Below are positions 15,021-16,713 of a stretch of DNA of 16,713 bases, one piece after another (positions within the stretch are counted from its first letter, which is position 1; each line of letters opens with the position of its first letter). The notes beneath the pieces are model-generated. The model worked only from the letters and a program-made list of their open reading frames with translations, had not been told where the DNA came from and ran no database searches. The stretch is from Bacteroidales bacterium (GTDB taxonomy: Bacteria > Bacteroidota > Bacteroidia > Bacteroidales > UBA932). A program made the position numbers and the translations under genes. The stretch is taken from positions 1 to 16,713 of the forward strand of contig JAFUUB010000115.1 of the NCBI GenBank assembly GCA_017483985.1, in the 5' to 3' direction.

Positions 15021-16713
15021 TTACCGTTTGTTTCTACCGGATTTCTTCTTGGAAGCCTTGATGGCCTCCTTGACCTTGGCTTTGCGGGCTGCCTTGTTGC
15101 CGGGACCCTCGCCCTTCGCGGCTTTGCTGCCGCCGTCGTGACCCCTGCGTCCGGAACCCTTCCGGGAACCGCCGGAGCGGTAGGGATCCATTTCGATGTC
15201 GCGGTCGGAATAGCCGGTGCCCTCATCGACGGCCGTATCGCCGGTGCCGAACCCTTCCTCGACGAGTTCATAGTCCAGCAGGCGCTGTTCCAGGCTGGTC
15301 ATCTTGACCCGGATGCGGACCGGGTCGCCCAGGCGGAAGATCCGGCCGGTACGGCGGCCGCGCAGGCAGTAGGCCTTTTCGTCAAACTCGAAGAAATCGG
15401 ACTTGATCTCGCGCAGGGAGACCATGCCCTCGATCTGGGTGGGCTCGATTTCCACATACATGCCCCAGTCGGTCACGCCGGACACATGGCCGTCGAACTC
15501 CAGGCCGATCTTGTCCTGCATGAATTCGACCAGCTTGTACTTGATGCTGTCGCGCTCGGCATTGGCGGCGATAACCTCCCGCTCGGAGGCGTGGACGCAC
15601 TGCTCCTGGAAATAGTCCTTGTTCTGGGACGGGGCGTTGTCCAGGTACTGGGCCAGCAGCCGGTGGACCATCAGGTCGGGATACCGGCGGATCGGGGAGG
15701 TGAAATGCGTATAGAACTTGAAGGCCAGGCCGTAGTGACCGATGTTGTCGGTGCTGTAGGCGGCTTTTGCCATGGCCCGCAAGGCAATCATTTCCAAGGC
15801 CATGAACTCCGGCTTGTCCTTGGCGTCGGAGAGCAGTCCGTTCAACTTGGAAGCAATCTTGTCCCCTTCGCCGAACTGGACCTTGTAGCCGAAGCCGGAG
15901 GCGAACTCGGACAGGCCGCCGAGTTTCTCCATGTTCGGTAGGTCGTGCACGCGGTAGACGAAGGTCTTGGCGGTCTTGCGTTCCTTGCCGTCCATCTTGC
16001 CGTCGGTGGCGACGTATTCCGCCACGCTGCGGTTGGCCAGGAGCATGAACTCCTCGATCAGCCAGTTGGCCTCCTTGGAGATGTGCTGGTGGACGGCGAC
16101 GGGCTTGCCGTTTTCGTCACATTCGACCTTCATCTCCGGCCGCTCGAAACTGATGGCACCGGCTGCAAAGCGGCGACGGCGCAGCTGGGCGGCGATTTTC
16201 CACAGGTCGAAGATCGCGGCGCCGATCTCTTTCGAAGCACCGCCGTCGCCCTTGCCTTCGATGATGGCCTGGGCTTCCTCATAGTTGAACCGGTGGTCGG
16301 AATCAATGACCGTCCGGCCGAACCAGCGGTCCAGGACCTTGCCCTGGGGCGTCAGGGTGAAGACGGCTGAGAAGGTCAGCTTGTCCTCATGCGGCCGCAG
16401 GGAGCAGAGCTTGTTGCAGAGCTTCTCCGGGAGCATGGGAACGGTGCGGTCGACCAGGTACACGGAGGTGCCGCGCGCCTGGGCTTCCTTGTCCACGGCG
16501 CCGCCGGGACGGACATAGTAAGATACATCGGCGATGTGGACGCCGACTTCCAGGTTCCCGTCTGCCAACTTCTTATAGGACAGGGCGTCGTCGCAGTCCT
16601 TGGCATCGGCCGGGTCGATGGTGAAGGTCAGGGTGTCGCGGAAATCGCGGCGGCCCTTGAGGTCCTTCGGGGTGATTTTGTCGGGAATCTCGTCGGCGGC
16701 GTTCTCCACGGCC
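15021..16713 (-). CDS. rnr: Ribonuclease R, 5' end cut off by window
   Basis: The frame is open to the window edge, with 563 complete codons visible. The N-terminal cold-shock domains (roughly 150 residues in the family) are outside. The RNB catalytic core shows TIDPADAKDCDDAL with all four magnesium-binding aspartates in the standard spacing, then VGVHIADVSYYV, RGTSVYLVDRTVPMLPE, LCSLRPHEDKLTFS, the FTSPIRRYPDLMVHRLL block and AERDSIKYKLVEFMQDKIG. An S1 RNA-binding domain follows (FDGHVSGVTDWGMYVEI and EGMVSLREI), and the last 50 or so residues are a Gly/Lys/Arg-rich disordered tail. It is a processive 3'-5' exoribonuclease acting on structured RNA, in mRNA decay and rRNA quality control. 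The Phe usually found in the DxDD motif is Cys here, which I believe is common in Bacteroidetes. The codon at 16709 is an internal GTG, not a start. Confidence 0.97.
   Translation of the reverse strand, partial: AVENAADEIPDKITPKDLKGRRDFRDTLTFTIDPADAKDCDDALSYKKLADGNLEVGVHIADVSYYVRPGGAVDKEAQARGTSVYLVDRTVPMLPEKLCNKLCSLRPHEDKLTFSAVFTLTPQGKVLDRWFGRTVIDSDHRFNYEEAQAIIEGKGDGGASKEIGAAIFDLWKIAAQLRRRRFAAGAISFERPEMKVECDENGKPVAVHQHISKEANWLIEEFMLLANRSVAEYVATDGKMDGKERKTAKTFVYRVHDLPNMEKLGGLSEFASGFGYKVQFGEGDKIASKLNGLLSDAKDKPEFMALEMIALRAMAKAAYSTDNIGHYGLAFKFYTHFTSPIRRYPDLMVHRLLAQYLDNAPSQNKDYFQEQCVHASEREVIAANAERDSIKYKLVEFMQDKIGLEFDGHVSGVTDWGMYVEIEPTQIEGMVSLREIKSDFFEFDEKAYCLRGRRTGRIFRLGDPVRIRVKMTSLEQRLLDYELVEEGFGTGDTAVDEGTGYSDRDIEMDPYRSGGSRKGSGRRGHDGGSKAAKGEGPGNKAARKAKVKEAIKASKKKSGRNKR

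Noticed and set aside
1..16713. CRISPR array, tRNA/rRNA genes, toxin-antitoxin or defence genes
   Set aside because: I found no regularly spaced repeats, no tRNA-like cloverleaf and no protein with such family features in the window.

Overview
The window looks like chromosomal DNA from a G+C-rich member of the Bacteroidales. The lineage signals are a SusC/SusD pair, a DUF3823 lipoprotein, a DUF6377 regulator, a RAYT-type HUH transposase of the ~300-residue Bacteroidales type, and promoters with the Bacteroidetes -7 element TAnnTTTG. Base composition is high (by eye, well above 55% G+C), closer to Alistipes/Rikenellaceae-like genomes than to Bacteroides proper. The genus is inference only. Every gene I can support lies on the minus strand, so transcription runs from high to low coordinates.

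Layout in transcription order: (1) 16713-15021, the 3' three quarters of RNase R (rnr). (2) 14991-13699, a RAYT/Y1-type HUH transposase gene flanked by two related imperfect hairpins. (3) 13444-11921, gpmI (cofactor-independent phosphoglycerate mutase), with its own -7 promoter element and a clear intrinsic terminator. (4) 11763-10126, a membrane-spanning DUF6377 regulator with a textbook Bacteroidetes promoter and its own terminator. (5) 9826-1, a polysaccharide utilization locus (PUL): SusC-like TonB-dependent transporter, SusD-like lipoprotein, DUF3823 lipoprotein, a 1005-residue secreted protein with two pectate-lyase/GH55-like beta-helix modules and a C-terminal beta-propeller-like region, and the start of a second, paralogous secreted beta-helix protein that runs off the window.

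The likely working model is as follows. The DUF6377 protein senses a signal in the periplasm and acts on the susC promoter. That promoter has a good -7 box, no -33 box, and phased GTAC-centred repeats just upstream, as expected for an activator-dependent promoter. SusC/SusD bind and import an oligosaccharide, the DUF3823 lipoprotein probably assists at the cell surface, and the tandem beta-helix proteins cut the polysaccharide. A cluster of hairpins between the binding/uptake genes and the enzyme genes may lower or stabilise expression of the enzyme part. The substrate cannot be fixed from sequence; a beta-1,3-glucan is one possibility if the GH55 assignment holds.

The two most interesting items are the regulator/operator arrangement upstream of susC (9982-10045) and the hairpin-flanked RAYT gene (13699-14991). 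I found no CRISPR array, tRNA, rRNA or defence system.
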